Origin: Lachnospiraceae bacterium
GTDB lineage: Bacteria; Bacillota; Clostridia; Lachnospirales; Lachnospiraceae
Assembly (NCBI GenBank): GCA_017503735.1
Contig: JAFVSN010000036.1
Coordinates: 1 to 59,301 of the forward strand
DNA length: 59,301 nucleotides
Direction: 5' to 3'
Shown: in pieces, positions 8,070 through 17,000 of the stretch
Layout of the letters: each line of letters starts with the position of its first letter
Position numbering within the stretch: position 1 is the first letter of the stretch
The notes under the pieces: generated by a model
The model's database searches: none
What the model saw: the letters and a program-made list of their open reading frames with translations, nothing else
What the model was told of the DNA's origin: nothing
Made by a program: the position numbers and the translations under genes

Positions 8070-8118
8070 TACGCCTTGCGTATATATTTATTGTACACAT
8101 CAACAAATTTACTGTCAA
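8070..8118 (-). promoter_or_regulatory. Promoter and possible operator of the HTH/BRO-N operon
   Basis: On the minus strand TTGACA (8118-8113) and TACAAT (8095-8090) are 17 bp apart. Immediately downstream, around the expected transcription start, lies a perfect palindrome with arms TACGC/GCGTA and a three-base centre (8070-8082). Confidence 0.75.
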
Positions 8119-8237
8119 TCGAACAAATCATTAAAATTCTTTTAACCGTTCCTCACTTCTTTTCCCACATCTTTCCCCCTAAGCCAACACTTCTTACACG
8201 TATGTTTCTATTTTTATATCTTCCTTCTTATATTCTA

Positions 8238-8266
8238 TTGACTTTAGCCGGTATTTTCAGTAATAT
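8238..8266 (+). promoter_or_regulatory. Sigma-A promoter of the xylanase gene
   Basis: TTGACT and TAATAT are separated by exactly 17 bp, giving a 5' untranslated region of about 58 nt before the ATG at 8331. The sequence between 8119 and 8237 is AT-rich and shows nothing else I can support. Confidence 0.8.
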
Positions 8267-8330
8267 GTACTTAAAGAAACCATCTAATATTTGTTTATAT
8301 TTTTACAAATACATTACTTTAGGAGGACAT

Positions 8331-9560
8331 ATGACAAATTACGAAAAGGTAGCTCACCGCAGAGCAAAAAAGACATTACGTGTCGTGGACGCTTCCGGCA
8401 CTCCGCTTGCAAACACTACATTGCAGCTCAAACAAACCAATCACAAGTTCTTATTCGGTTGGGGTTCCTTTGATTTTAACGCACACTTTGCAATCAACGA
8501 CCAAAAAGCAAAGGAATTCTTTGCAGAACGCATGAAAATTTGGATGGAACTGTTTAATTACGGTACCCTTCCGTTCTATTTGGGACAATATGAACCGAAA
8601 GAAGGCAAACCGCAGTGGGAAAGCCGTATGGCAGCAGCCTCCTTTATGAAAGAGCACGGTATCAAAGCAAAAGGACATCCGCTTTGCTGGCATACCGCTT
8701 GTGCGGATTGGTTGATGCAGTACGATAATGCTACTATTTTAAAGAAACAATTAGCACGCATCGAACGTGACGTTACCCAGTTTAAGGGTACTGTGGATAT
8801 TTGGGATGTTATCAACGAAGTCGTTATCATGCCGGTATTCGACAAGTACGACAACGCTATCACCCGCATCTGTCAGGAATACGGAAGAACCGAGCTGGTA
8901 AAGATGGTATTCAACGAAGCAAAGCAGGCAAATCCGAATTCCACCTTACTGTTAAACGATTTTAATACTTCCGAAAAATACGCAGAACTTATTGATAATT
9001 GCCTTTCCGCCGGTGCGCCGATTGATGTAATCGGTATCCAGTCCCATCAGCATCAAGGCTACTGGGGCGCGGAAAAAGTACATGAAGTATTGGATCGTTT
9101 CTCCCGTTTCGGTAAGCCGATTCATTTTACGGAGAACACCTTGATTTCCGGCGACATCATGCCGGCTCATATCGTAGACTTAAACGACTGGCAGGTAAGC
9201 GAATGGCCGTCCACTCCGGAAGGGGAAGAGCGTCAGAAGAACGAGTTGGAAGAAATGTATCGCATCCTCTTTGAACATCCGCTTGTGGAAGGCATCACCG
9301 GTTGGGATTTCACCGACGGTATGTGGCTCAACGCTCCGAGCGGTATCCTGCGCAAGGATAACAGTAAGAAGCCTGCCTTCCTCCGCTTACAGGAAATGAT
9401 ACACGGTGAATGGAAAACCGACATTAACGTTACCACCGATGAGAACGGCTTCGTTACCGTAGAAGGCTTCAAAGGTGAATACGACCTGATTCTCGGTGAT
9501 AAGAAAGCGACGCTTTCCCTTGACCTTAACGAATCCGAGCCGAAGACAGTTACCCTGTAA
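8331..9560 (+). CDS. Endo-1,4-beta-xylanase, glycoside hydrolase family 10 (intracellular)
   Basis: This 409-residue enzyme begins with the usual GH10 entry strand (FLFGWGSFDF, residues 40-49) and contains GHPLCWHTACADW (115-127), the acid/base motif DIWDVINE with Glu163, and the nucleophile region PIHFTENT with Glu268. A 50-residue C-terminal tail is probably a small beta domain. There is no signal peptide, so it should act in the cytoplasm on imported xylo-oligosaccharides. Translation starts at 8331, after AGGAGG (8321-8326); the upstream in-frame extension lies over the promoter. It is flanked by its own promoter and terminator. Confidence 0.9.
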   Translation: MTNYEKVAHRRAKKTLRVVDASGTPLANTTLQLKQTNHKFLFGWGSFDFNAHFAINDQKAKEFFAERMKIWMELFNYGTLPFYLGQYEPKEGKPQWESRMAAASFMKEHGIKAKGHPLCWHTACADWLMQYDNATILKKQLARIERDVTQFKGTVDIWDVINEVVIMPVFDKYDNAITRICQEYGRTELVKMVFNEAKQANPNSTLLLNDFNTSEKYAELIDNCLSAGAPIDVIGIQSHQHQGYWGAEKVHEVLDRFSRFGKPIHFTENTLISGDIMPAHIVDLNDWQVSEWPSTPEGEERQKNELEEMYRILFEHPLVEGITGWDFTDGMWLNAPSGILRKDNSKKPAFLRLQEMIHGEWKTDINVTTDENGFVTVEGFKGEYDLILGDKKATLSLDLNESEPKTVTL

Positions 9561-9648
9561 TCCGGACTACCGATTCACATAAGACAACATTCAAAATTCC
9601 CCCTAATATAATTCCTCAAAAATCGAGTCCGCTTTGCGGACCCACACA

Positions 9649-9686
9649 AGAAAAGGTCGCCCGGAATTTCCGGGCGACCTTTTCTT
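9649..9686. terminator. Bidirectional terminator between xylanase and uracil permease genes
   Basis: A perfect 14-bp stem (AAAAGGTCGCCCGG with its complement) and AATT loop lies between two converging genes, with A residues on the left and T residues on the right. It can terminate both. A weaker hairpin, GTCCGC-TTT-GCGGAC, lies just before it. Confidence 0.9.
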
Positions 9687-9726
9687 TATCACGGGTAAAC
9701 TTTCTACCTCGTTCCTAATACCAATC

Positions 9727-11190
9727 TTATTCTTCCGTCTCCTCATCCTTCTCCTTGGAAAGCATTACATTCACGATGATTCCGAGAATCAATGCACAAG
9801 CAATAGCGGTAAGCGTTACCTGACCGAAAGATACGGATAATCCGCCGATACCGGCAATTAAGATTACGGAAGCGGTAAACAGATTCTTATTCTGTCCCAA
9901 ATCCACCTTCCGCAACATCTTCAAACCGCTGACTGCGATAAATCCGTACAGTGCCATACATACACCGCCCATAACACAGGACGGAATGGAATTTACAAAC
10001 GCTACAAACGGGCTTAAGAAGGAAATCAAAATCGCCCCTACCGCAGCACTGATAATCGTTACGATGGAAGCATTTCTTGTAATTGCCACACAACCTACGG
10101 ACTCACCGTAAGTGGTATTCGGACAACCGCCGAAGAATGCACCCACCATAGAACCCACACCGTCACCGAGAAGGGTACGGGAAAGTCCCGGTTCCTTTAA
10201 AAGGTCCCGTTCAATAATGGAAGAAATGTTCTTATGGTCCGCAATATGTTCCGCAAATACTACGAATGCCACCGGAACATATGCCACCGCAATGGTTCCG
10301 ATGTACGCACCGGTAATTTCATCAAATCCGCCGAGAGCAGTCATAAAGGTAAATTCCGGTACCGCAAAGAAGGTCTTAAGCGTCACGCCGAAGCTTCCGT
10401 CCGCGGTCTGAAAAAGAGCCGCCAAGGAATTGAAATTCATTACCTTTAATGCATTCACATCTGCCGCATTACCGATTAAAGTCAGAACAAGTGCCACTGC
10501 ATAGCCTGCCAAAATACCGATAATAAACGGAATCAGCTTTAAGGTCTTCTTACCGTAGGTAGAACAAAGAACCGTTACAAACAAAGTCACTAAGCCGCAA
10601 AGAATCGTTATAAGAGGGGAAGCATATTGTTCAAGGAAGCCCTTTGCCGCATCGCTTCCAAGTAATGCACTACATTCCGCACACGCATCTCCCACAACTT
10701 GATTACAAGACGAGCACCATGACACTTCGCCGGACTGTAAATCACCGATTGCATTTCCCGCAAGAGAAAGTCCGATAATAGCAACCGTCGGACCGATAAC
10801 CACCGGCGGCATTAACTTATTAACCCAGTCAACACCCACTGCCTTTACTACAATCGCAATTACCACATACACAAGTCCCGCAAAAATCGCACCCAGAATC
10901 AATCCGAGATAGCCTACTGCCGCAGAAACACCACCGGCAAAGGCCGCTGCCATGGACCCGAGGAATGCAAAGGAAGAACCAAGGAATACCGGACTCTTCT
11001 TTTTTGTGAACGCAATATACACCAAGGTACCTACGCCCGCACCAAACAGTGCCGCCTCAGACTTCATTCCGTGTCCCACAATCATCGGAACCACAAGAGT
11101 TGCAGCCATAATTGCAAGCAACTGCTGAATTGCAAAGACAACCATTTTGCCGAAGCTCATTCTGTCTTCCACATCGTAAATAAGTTTCAT
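9727..11190 (-). CDS. uraA: Uracil permease, NCS2 family
   Basis: This 487-residue permease has about fourteen membrane segments. It begins MKLIYDVEDRMSFGKM, the conserved start of UraA/PyrP uracil permeases, and has NCS2 signatures such as PPVVIGPTVAIIGLSLAG and GCPNTTYGESVG. A periplasmic-side loop near residues 158-175 carries four Cys residues (CSSCNQVVGDACAEC) that are not part of the usual family sequence and could bind metal or form disulphides. It is expressed from its own promoter after a 185-nt structured leader. Xanthine is a less likely substrate given the N-terminus. Confidence 0.88.
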   Translation of the reverse strand: MKLIYDVEDRMSFGKMVVFAIQQLLAIMAATLVVPMIVGHGMKSEAALFGAGVGTLVYIAFTKKKSPVFLGSSFAFLGSMAAAFAGGVSAAVGYLGLILGAIFAGLVYVVIAIVVKAVGVDWVNKLMPPVVIGPTVAIIGLSLAGNAIGDLQSGEVSWCSSCNQVVGDACAECSALLGSDAAKGFLEQYASPLITILCGLVTLFVTVLCSTYGKKTLKLIPFIIGILAGYAVALVLTLIGNAADVNALKVMNFNSLAALFQTADGSFGVTLKTFFAVPEFTFMTALGGFDEITGAYIGTIAVAYVPVAFVVFAEHIADHKNISSIIERDLLKEPGLSRTLLGDGVGSMVGAFFGGCPNTTYGESVGCVAITRNASIVTIISAAVGAILISFLSPFVAFVNSIPSCVMGGVCMALYGFIAVSGLKMLRKVDLGQNKNLFTASVILIAGIGGLSVSFGQVTLTAIACALILGIIVNVMLSKEKDEETEE

Positions 11191-11373
11191 TTGCTCGTCC
11201 TCCTAAAGTATTTTGTTATTTATATAAACGCCGTTTCCGACCGTTTATATCAAAAAAACGGCAGAATCCCACCTATGGAATTTCCGAATGCGCAAAAAAA
11301 AATCAAGTCGGACACGACATGATTTCTAACTCCCTTGCGAACTCCCCTTCACACGGCAATACTTTTTCACTCA
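11191..11373 (-). promoter_or_regulatory. Structured leader of uracil permease gene, possible attenuator
   Basis: The transcript from the promoter at 11381-11409 has a leader of about 185 nt. It contains a hairpin AATCATGTCG-TGTC-CGACTTGATT followed by nine T residues (plus-strand 11292-11324), the form of an intrinsic terminator well before the gene. CGCAA just upstream can pair with TTGCG just after the T run. A second perfect 9-bp stem (ATATAAACG/CGTTTATAT) lies nearer the start codon. I see no PyrR-binding consensus and no purine riboswitch consensus, so the ligand or regulator is unknown. Confidence 0.55.
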
Positions 11374-11380
11374 CAAGTTA

Positions 11381-11409
11381 ATTATACCAAAACAAAAAGG
11401 GGCATACAA
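11381..11409 (-). promoter_or_regulatory. Sigma-A promoter of the uracil permease gene
   Basis: On the minus strand TTGTAT and TATAAT are separated by 17 bp. The -35 box is the loop of the rubrerythrin terminator hairpin. Confidence 0.8.
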
Positions 11410-11418
11410 CCCCTTTTT
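11394..11418 (-). terminator. Terminator of rubrerythrin gene
   Basis: A 9-bp perfect stem AAAAAGGGG/CCCCTTTTT with a seven-base loop lies 21 bp after the rubrerythrin stop codon and ends in T residues. Confidence 0.85.
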
Positions 11419-11438
11419 AAAAACTTTACCTAAAAATT

Positions 11439-12068
11439 TTATTTGTTTTCCGAAACACCTTCTACACAACAATTTCCGGTGTACGGTGCAAGCTCCAGAC
11501 GAACGAAATATCCGCGATCATGAGCGCATACCGGACACTGCGGCGGAACTTCGGTTCCCTCAAATACGTGGCCGCAATTCAGACAAAACCACCCGGTCTT
11601 TACATCGGAAATAAAGAGTTGATTCTTTTCCAAAAGCTCCGCCAATGCCCCGAACCGGTTGCCATGAATCTTCTCGATTTTCGCAATCATATCAAAAGAA
11701 GCCGCCACCTTTAAAAACCCTTCTTCTTTTGCTTTCTCGGCAAATGCACGGTAAACATCATCGTGCTCTTCATACTCGTTATGCTGTGCCATGCGAAGAA
11801 GTTCTGTAATGCTGTTTGTTATGTCCACCGGATAACCGCCGTCCACATGAATGGTTTCTCCCGCAAGTTCCGACAAATGATTGTAGAAAATTTCCGCATG
11901 TTCCTTTTCCTGATTTGCGGTAAAGGTAAACACCGCCTCCACCACATGAAGCTTCTGCTGCTTTGCCTGATTTGCCGCAAAGGTATAACGGTTTCTTGCC
12001 TGACTTTCTCCCGCAAACGCGCGCATCAAATTATCTTTGGTTTCACTGGTTTTAAAATCGACTGCCAT
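11439..12068 (-). CDS. Rubrerythrin
   Basis: This 209-residue protein has an N-terminal four-helix diiron domain with the ligand motifs AFAGESQARNRY and EKEHAEIF, and a second pair around HNEYEEHDD and EKIHGNRF. A C-terminal rubredoxin-like iron site follows (CLNC and CPVC). Rubrerythrins reduce hydrogen peroxide in anaerobes using electrons passed through the rubredoxin iron. The start at 12068 follows GGAGGG; the longer frame has no ribosome binding site. It is monocistronic, with a terminator that overlaps the next promoter. Confidence 0.92.
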   Translation of the reverse strand: MAVDFKTSETKDNLMRAFAGESQARNRYTFAANQAKQQKLHVVEAVFTFTANQEKEHAEIFYNHLSELAGETIHVDGGYPVDITNSITELLRMAQHNEYEEHDDVYRAFAEKAKEEGFLKVAASFDMIAKIEKIHGNRFGALAELLEKNQLFISDVKTGWFCLNCGHVFEGTEVPPQCPVCAHDRGYFVRLELAPYTGNCCVEGVSENK

Positions 12069-12142
12069 ATTAAATCCCTCCGTTTTCTTTATATAGGAAG
12101 TATGTGCAAACCAAAGAAAAATCATACAGATTCACCACGTAC

Positions 12143-12171
12143 TTGCGAAATCTGTTTCTCTTTGCTATACT
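12143..12171 (+). promoter_or_regulatory. Promoter of DNA polymerase IV gene
   Basis: TTGCGA and TATACT are separated by exactly 17 bp, giving a 5' untranslated region of about 78 nt before the ATG at 12256. Confidence 0.7.
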
Positions 12172-12255
12172 AAAAACAAATGTTCGTCACGCCTGATACA
12201 TAGTTCCGATACCGGTGAACCGCAACCGGACACAAACAGGGAAAGGAGAGTTCTT

Positions 12256-13470
12256 ATGGCAAAACCGGTTATTTTTCATATCGATGTCAATTCCGCTTTT
12301 CTAAGTTGGGAAGCCCATCACCGTTTGCATGATTTGGGTGAATCCTTAGACATTCGTGAGATTCCTGCCATTATCGGCGGAGACAAAGAGGCCCGTCACG
12401 GTATCGTTTTGGCAAAATCCACCCTGGCAAAACAATGTGGCATTCTTACAGGCGAACCCATTGTAAAAGCATTGCAAAAATGCCCAAATCTCTATATTGC
12501 AAAACCGAATCACTCTCTGTATCTGGAGCGTTCCCGTGCTTTTATGGAACTCTTGCGGCGATATTCCCCGGTAGTGGAACAGTTCAGTATCGACGAAGCC
12601 TTCTGCGACATGACCGGCACGGAAGGGTTATACGGGGATTTGATAACGTTTGCCCACAAAATAAAGGATGAGATAAAAGAAGAACTGGGCTTTACCGTCA
12701 ATATCGGTATTTCCGTCAACCGTCTGTTAGCAAAAACCGCCTCCGATTTCAAGAAACCGGATTTGGTACATACCCTGTTTCCCGAAGAGCTTTCGACAAA
12801 GTTTTGGCCGCTTCCGGTAGGAGAGTTACTGTATGTAGGGCATTCCACCGCAGAACGTCTGCGGGCACTGGGCATCCGTACCATCGGTGATCTGGCCCAT
12901 ACCGATAAAGATATCCTTGTCTCTCATTTTAAAAAGCAAGGCATTTTCCTACATGAAGCCGCTAACGGCATCGACACCGCCCCGGTATCGGACGAGCCTT
13001 CCGCATCCAAAAGCTACGGCAACTCCACCACCCTTCCGGCAGATGTGGTAAACGGTGCGGAAGCCGAGCGGATTCTCCTTGCCCTCTGTGAAAAAGTAGG
13101 AGCCCGGATTCGCAAAGACCGTGCCTACATTTCCATGGTTTCCGTCACCATCAAAGATACCGAATTAAAAAGCCGGAGCAGACAGGGACAACTGACCGCT
13201 CCGGACAATACTACCGAACAACTATATATTGCCGCCCGCAAGCTCTTTTACGAACTTTGGGACGGTTCCCCGATACGCCTTCTCGGGGTTTCCACCGGCC
13301 ATGTCACCAACGACGATAACTTCCAGTACGACCTCTTTGACACCGGCAAGCGTGAGAAGCTCTCCAAACTCAATGCCGCCGTAGACGAAATCCGCGGAAA
13401 GTTTGGAAGCTCCGCCCTGAAGAGGGCCTGCTTCTTAGAGAATGAACCGGACTTAGGGAGAAAAGAATAA
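12256..13470 (+). CDS. dinB: DNA polymerase IV, Y-family translesion polymerase
   Basis: This 404-residue polymerase has the Y-family catalytic residues Asp10 (FHIDVNSAF) and Asp113-Glu114 (QFSIDEAF), a helix-hairpin-helix region (VGHSTAERLRALGIRTIGDL) and a little-finger domain. Near the C-terminus is a beta-clamp binding motif, QYDLFD. It copies past damaged bases in DNA. The 'DVNSAFLSWEA' form of motif I is usual for Clostridial homologues. The ribosome binding site is AAAGGAGAG. It is monocistronic with its own promoter and terminator. Confidence 0.92.
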   Translation: MAKPVIFHIDVNSAFLSWEAHHRLHDLGESLDIREIPAIIGGDKEARHGIVLAKSTLAKQCGILTGEPIVKALQKCPNLYIAKPNHSLYLERSRAFMELLRRYSPVVEQFSIDEAFCDMTGTEGLYGDLITFAHKIKDEIKEELGFTVNIGISVNRLLAKTASDFKKPDLVHTLFPEELSTKFWPLPVGELLYVGHSTAERLRALGIRTIGDLAHTDKDILVSHFKKQGIFLHEAANGIDTAPVSDEPSASKSYGNSTTLPADVVNGAEAERILLALCEKVGARIRKDRAYISMVSVTIKDTELKSRSRQGQLTAPDNTTEQLYIAARKLFYELWDGSPIRLLGVSTGHVTNDDNFQYDLFDTGKREKLSKLNAAVDEIRGKFGSSALKRACFLENEPDLGRKE

Positions 13471-13510
13471 GGCTATCACCAACCATGCCGTTGTGATAGC
13501 CTTGTTTTTC
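13469..13510. terminator. Bidirectional terminator after dinB
   Basis: An 11-bp perfect stem AAGGCTATCAC/GTGATAGCCTT is followed on the plus strand by GTTTTT and on the minus strand by ATTCTTTT, so it can serve both dinB and the convergent lipoprotein gene. Confidence 0.85.
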
Positions 13511-13522
13511 TACTTTTTAGTT

Positions 13523-13987
13523 CTAGTCCTCGGTCTCTACAAGTTCCCATGTAACAATTCCGTTCTGTCTCTGCAAATACCAGACGCGTTTTCCGTTTAA
13601 CTCCATGTCATCCGGAGGTGAAATCCGCACATTGGACAGTTCCAGTTGCACTTCCCCGTCTGCTACCCACCGAAAGGTAAACACATGGTACGCCGGGGAA
13701 TCCCCGCTTTGGAACAAGCTTCCCTTTCCGGTCACGGTTTCCTCCGAAACCGATTCTGCCGCCTCCCCTTGTATCTTACTTTTCCAACGGTACGGAAGCG
13801 CCTGGTTTTCCTGCAAAACAACCGTTATGGTATCTTCCGTAACGGTCAGTTCCTCCTCCTTCTCTAATTCTCCATAGGCGCTTTCCTGCTTCTCCGGTTT
13901 CTCCTTTTCACCGGCAACATCAGAATAGGTGCAGGCCGTAACCCCGCAGAGAATCAGCATACAAAAGAATATAATTCTACGTTTCAT
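13523..13987 (-). CDS. Lipoprotein, possible chagasin-like (I42) inhibitor fold
   Basis: This 154-residue protein has a lipoprotein signal peptide with lipobox VTAC at residues 16-19, then a charged linker. The rest (ITVVLQENQALPYRWK, then YHVFTFRWVADGEVQLELSN) recalls the chagasin/I42 cysteine-protease inhibitor pattern, where ENPTTGY...W is followed by a G..F.F....G...L strand pair. The key loop is altered (ENQALPY), so the resemblance is weak and the inhibitor role is only a suggestion. It lies 48 bp after the large LRR protein gene and is probably co-transcribed with it. Confidence 0.6.
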   Translation of the reverse strand: MKRRIIFFCMLILCGVTACTYSDVAGEKEKPEKQESAYGELEKEEELTVTEDTITVVLQENQALPYRWKSKIQGEAAESVSEETVTGKGSLFQSGDSPAYHVFTFRWVADGEVQLELSNVRISPPDDMELNGKRVWYLQRQNGIVTWELVETED

Positions 13988-14035
13988 ACACGCACCTCCG
14001 ACCGTTTTCCGGTAACTCTTGGGGGTTATTTTTTC

Positions 14036-17000
14036 TTAATTAAAGCAATAGACACAATCTTTTTTCACTTTTCCCCTGTCACAATTCGGACAATCAACTT
14101 CACCCTTGCCCCAACATTTACTACATTGGACTTTTCCGTTGGTACAGGAATAACATTTCACCGGACCGGACCCATAGGAACCGGTGCGCTCTCCGTCACC
14201 CCCGCAGGAGGTACAGTCTTTTTTCCCATTGTAGCAGCTGGAACAGTCAATCGTGCCGGAGAAGCAGCGTGTACAGTAGCTTTCGTTGTACCCCTTTCCG
14301 CCACAATGAACACATTCCGGGTCTCCCACAAAAGAGGAACCGGATGAGCTGCCTGTACTTGCAGTGTTTTCCACGGCATCCGTAAGTTCTGCCGCGAACA
14401 GACCTTCAATACGGAACAAATCTCCTTCTTCCCCGTAAATCTCCACATCAAAGGAAATCACAGCGAGAGACTCACTCTTTTCAATTACCTTGACGGTAAT
14501 CGACTTGAAGTATTCGATATATGCCGTTGTAGGTGCTTTTATTCCGTTCACTTCTTCTCCGCTGATAACAAAGGAACAAAGAGCTCCGCTGTTTACATTG
14601 GCTTGCGCTTCAAAGTCATCCAGTGTATAAACGGAGCCGGTTTTGTAAAGCTCCGGTCGGAGGGTGATTATAACGGAGGCCGTAGAATCCTTTGTCCATC
14701 CGCTGACCTTAAAACTATCTGCGCCGGTTGAACCCTTCGAATAGGAAACCATGGTGGTGTTGGTATAGGTTGTAACATCTTCCACGGTAGCGGTGGAGCC
14801 ATCCATACGTTCTCCGGTATCCAAAAATCCGATTTCAGCAGGCAACATAAACTGGAAATAGTACCCTTCGTCTGATGCAGTGGTTTGAACATCGCAATCG
14901 CCGATGAAAGAGGAATCGTTCACCGAATCATGTGGAATGTCCCAGGCTCCGTTGTACACCAATTCCTGCCAACAATAATTTTTGAACGTAAATTGCATTG
15001 TGTGAGATACCGTTTTCCCTAAGCTAAATCCGTACTTTTCCAAAAGCTTGTAATATTGCTGTATGGTATCGTGTGGAATAGAAATTCCGGAGAAGTTATA
15101 GCTTATGGTACGTACTCCGTCTTCAACCAGATCATAGCTTTTGGTAAATACACCGTTGGACCAAGCTTCCAAATCCGGCAAGTAATACTTTGCTGTTTCC
15201 TTAGCTTTGGTATAAAGGTATCTTCGCTTCACGGTTTGTGCAAATTTCGGTTTTACATCAAACTGAATTTCTTTCTGGGAATCCCATGCAGTGTAGCCTT
15301 CCTTTGCCGGAGTCGGCTTCGGTGTCGCCGTTGGCTTCGGCGTTGCTGTCGGCTTCGGTGTTGCAGTAGCCTTTGGTTTCGGGGTAGCTGTAGGCTTCGG
15401 CGTAGTAGTCGGAGCCACAACACCGAAACGTTCCCCTGTGTCGTCAAACACCGCAGCAGGCGGGAACTCTAATATAGCATAGAGGCTTGACCCCGCTGTG
15501 TAGAACCACAGGTAGCTACTGTATGGTAGGAATGTACCAAGCTCATCCAATTCTACCAGCTCTGTCTTGGTACCCTTATAGGTGAGATAAATACTCAACA
15601 TGTCAACAGAGCCGTTCGTAGCATAGCTTTCATTTTCATAACATATTTCATATCCGTACGCGGAAAGGGTTTCAACATAAGCCTCTGCAAGATAAACGAT
15701 TCCCACAGAAGACGGACCGGAATAGCGCATTTCTAATACGTTATCCTTAATCTCCTTTCCGGTGTTCTTAAAGCTGCCACCGGACCAGACTGAGAATTCC
15801 GGAAGAACAGAAGCGTCTTTATAAACAACCGGCTTCGGCGTTGCCGTCGGTTTTGGCGTCGCCGTCGGCTTCGGTGTTGCAGTAGCCTTTGGTTTCGGGG
15901 TTGCCGTCGGCTTCGGTGTTGCAGTAGCCTTCGGTTTCGGGGTGGCAGTAGGCTTCGGCGTCGCCGTCACCACGGAATCCTCTTCTGGCTTCGGTTTATT
16001 TCCCGTAAGCGTGGTTCCGTATATGGTAAAGGTTCCGTACATTCTTTCCTTTATTTTAACCAGCTCCGAATCGCTCAAATTATTGCCCGTGATTGCAATC
16101 TGGCCGTTTACTGTCAGGCCTTCAAAAGACTTCGGATTCTCGGATAACCGATTGTTATCCAGCCAAACATCTTCCATACTTTCCGCACTGCGGAGCGGAG
16201 ACACATCCGAAATTTCGTTTTCTCCGAAATATACATGAGTCAGCTTTGTACAACCCTCTAACGGACTGATGTCCGTCAAACCGCAATTATGAAAGCATAC
16301 CATTTCCAATTCTGTTTTTTCGTAAAGTGCTTCTATATCCGATAGCTTTGCCTCGTTAAATCCTACTTTCGTGAGACCGTCACTTTCCACCAATGCAAAA
16401 ATATCCGTTATCTGATTATTGCCAAAGAAAACTTCCTTCAGTTTCGTTTTCCCTGCAAGGGGAGAAATATCCGAAATCTGATTATACTCTCCGCATATTA
16501 TCTCCAAATTGTCCATACCCTGTACAAAACCGATGTCCGAAACAGAATTATTATTAAAGCTTATGCTTTCCAGCTTTGTATTTCCGGAAAGCACCGATAA
16601 GTCCGTAATCCGGTTATCATTTAAATTAATACTGCGAAGCTCCGTAAGCTGTGCCAACGGCGCAATCTCCTGATCGGTAAGTGAAAGCCCGCTTAAATCC
16701 AAAATCTCCGTGTCTGTGGCAAGTTTTCTTCCACGAATACTGATTATGGATGCCTTCTCTTCCGTCTCCTTCTTCTCCTGTTCCGGTTTTTTCTTATCCT
16801 CTGCTTCCTTTTCGTCTATGTTCTCTTTCTCCTCCGGACGGTTTTCTGTTTCCTCCTGTTGCTTATTCTCTTTTCCGTCAGACCCGGAACTCCTCCCCTT
16901 ACTCCATAAAACAACTCCGATAACAGCTAAAATCAGCACTGCGGCAACCGCAATTCCGATTATGGTTTTTTTACTCTTCTTCGGCACAACCACATCGGCT

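Noticed and set aside
8076-8330. In-frame N-terminal extension of the xylanase
   Set aside because: It overlaps the TTGACT-17-TAATAT promoter, and AGGAGG lies directly before the ATG at 8331.
11223-11322. Purine riboswitch before the uracil permease gene
   Set aside because: The conserved purine aptamer sequences (such as TATAATCC and GTTTCTACC in the right order) are absent from the leader.
12147-12160. LexA-like box CGAAATCTGTTTCT in the dinB promoter
   Set aside because: It matches the Gram-positive CGAAC-N4-GTTCG consensus in too many places imperfectly; not enough to claim SOS control.
15306-15972. Tandem repeats as a possible CRISPR array
   Set aside because: The units are in frame, lack unique spacers and encode a Pro/Thr/Lys-rich protein spacer.
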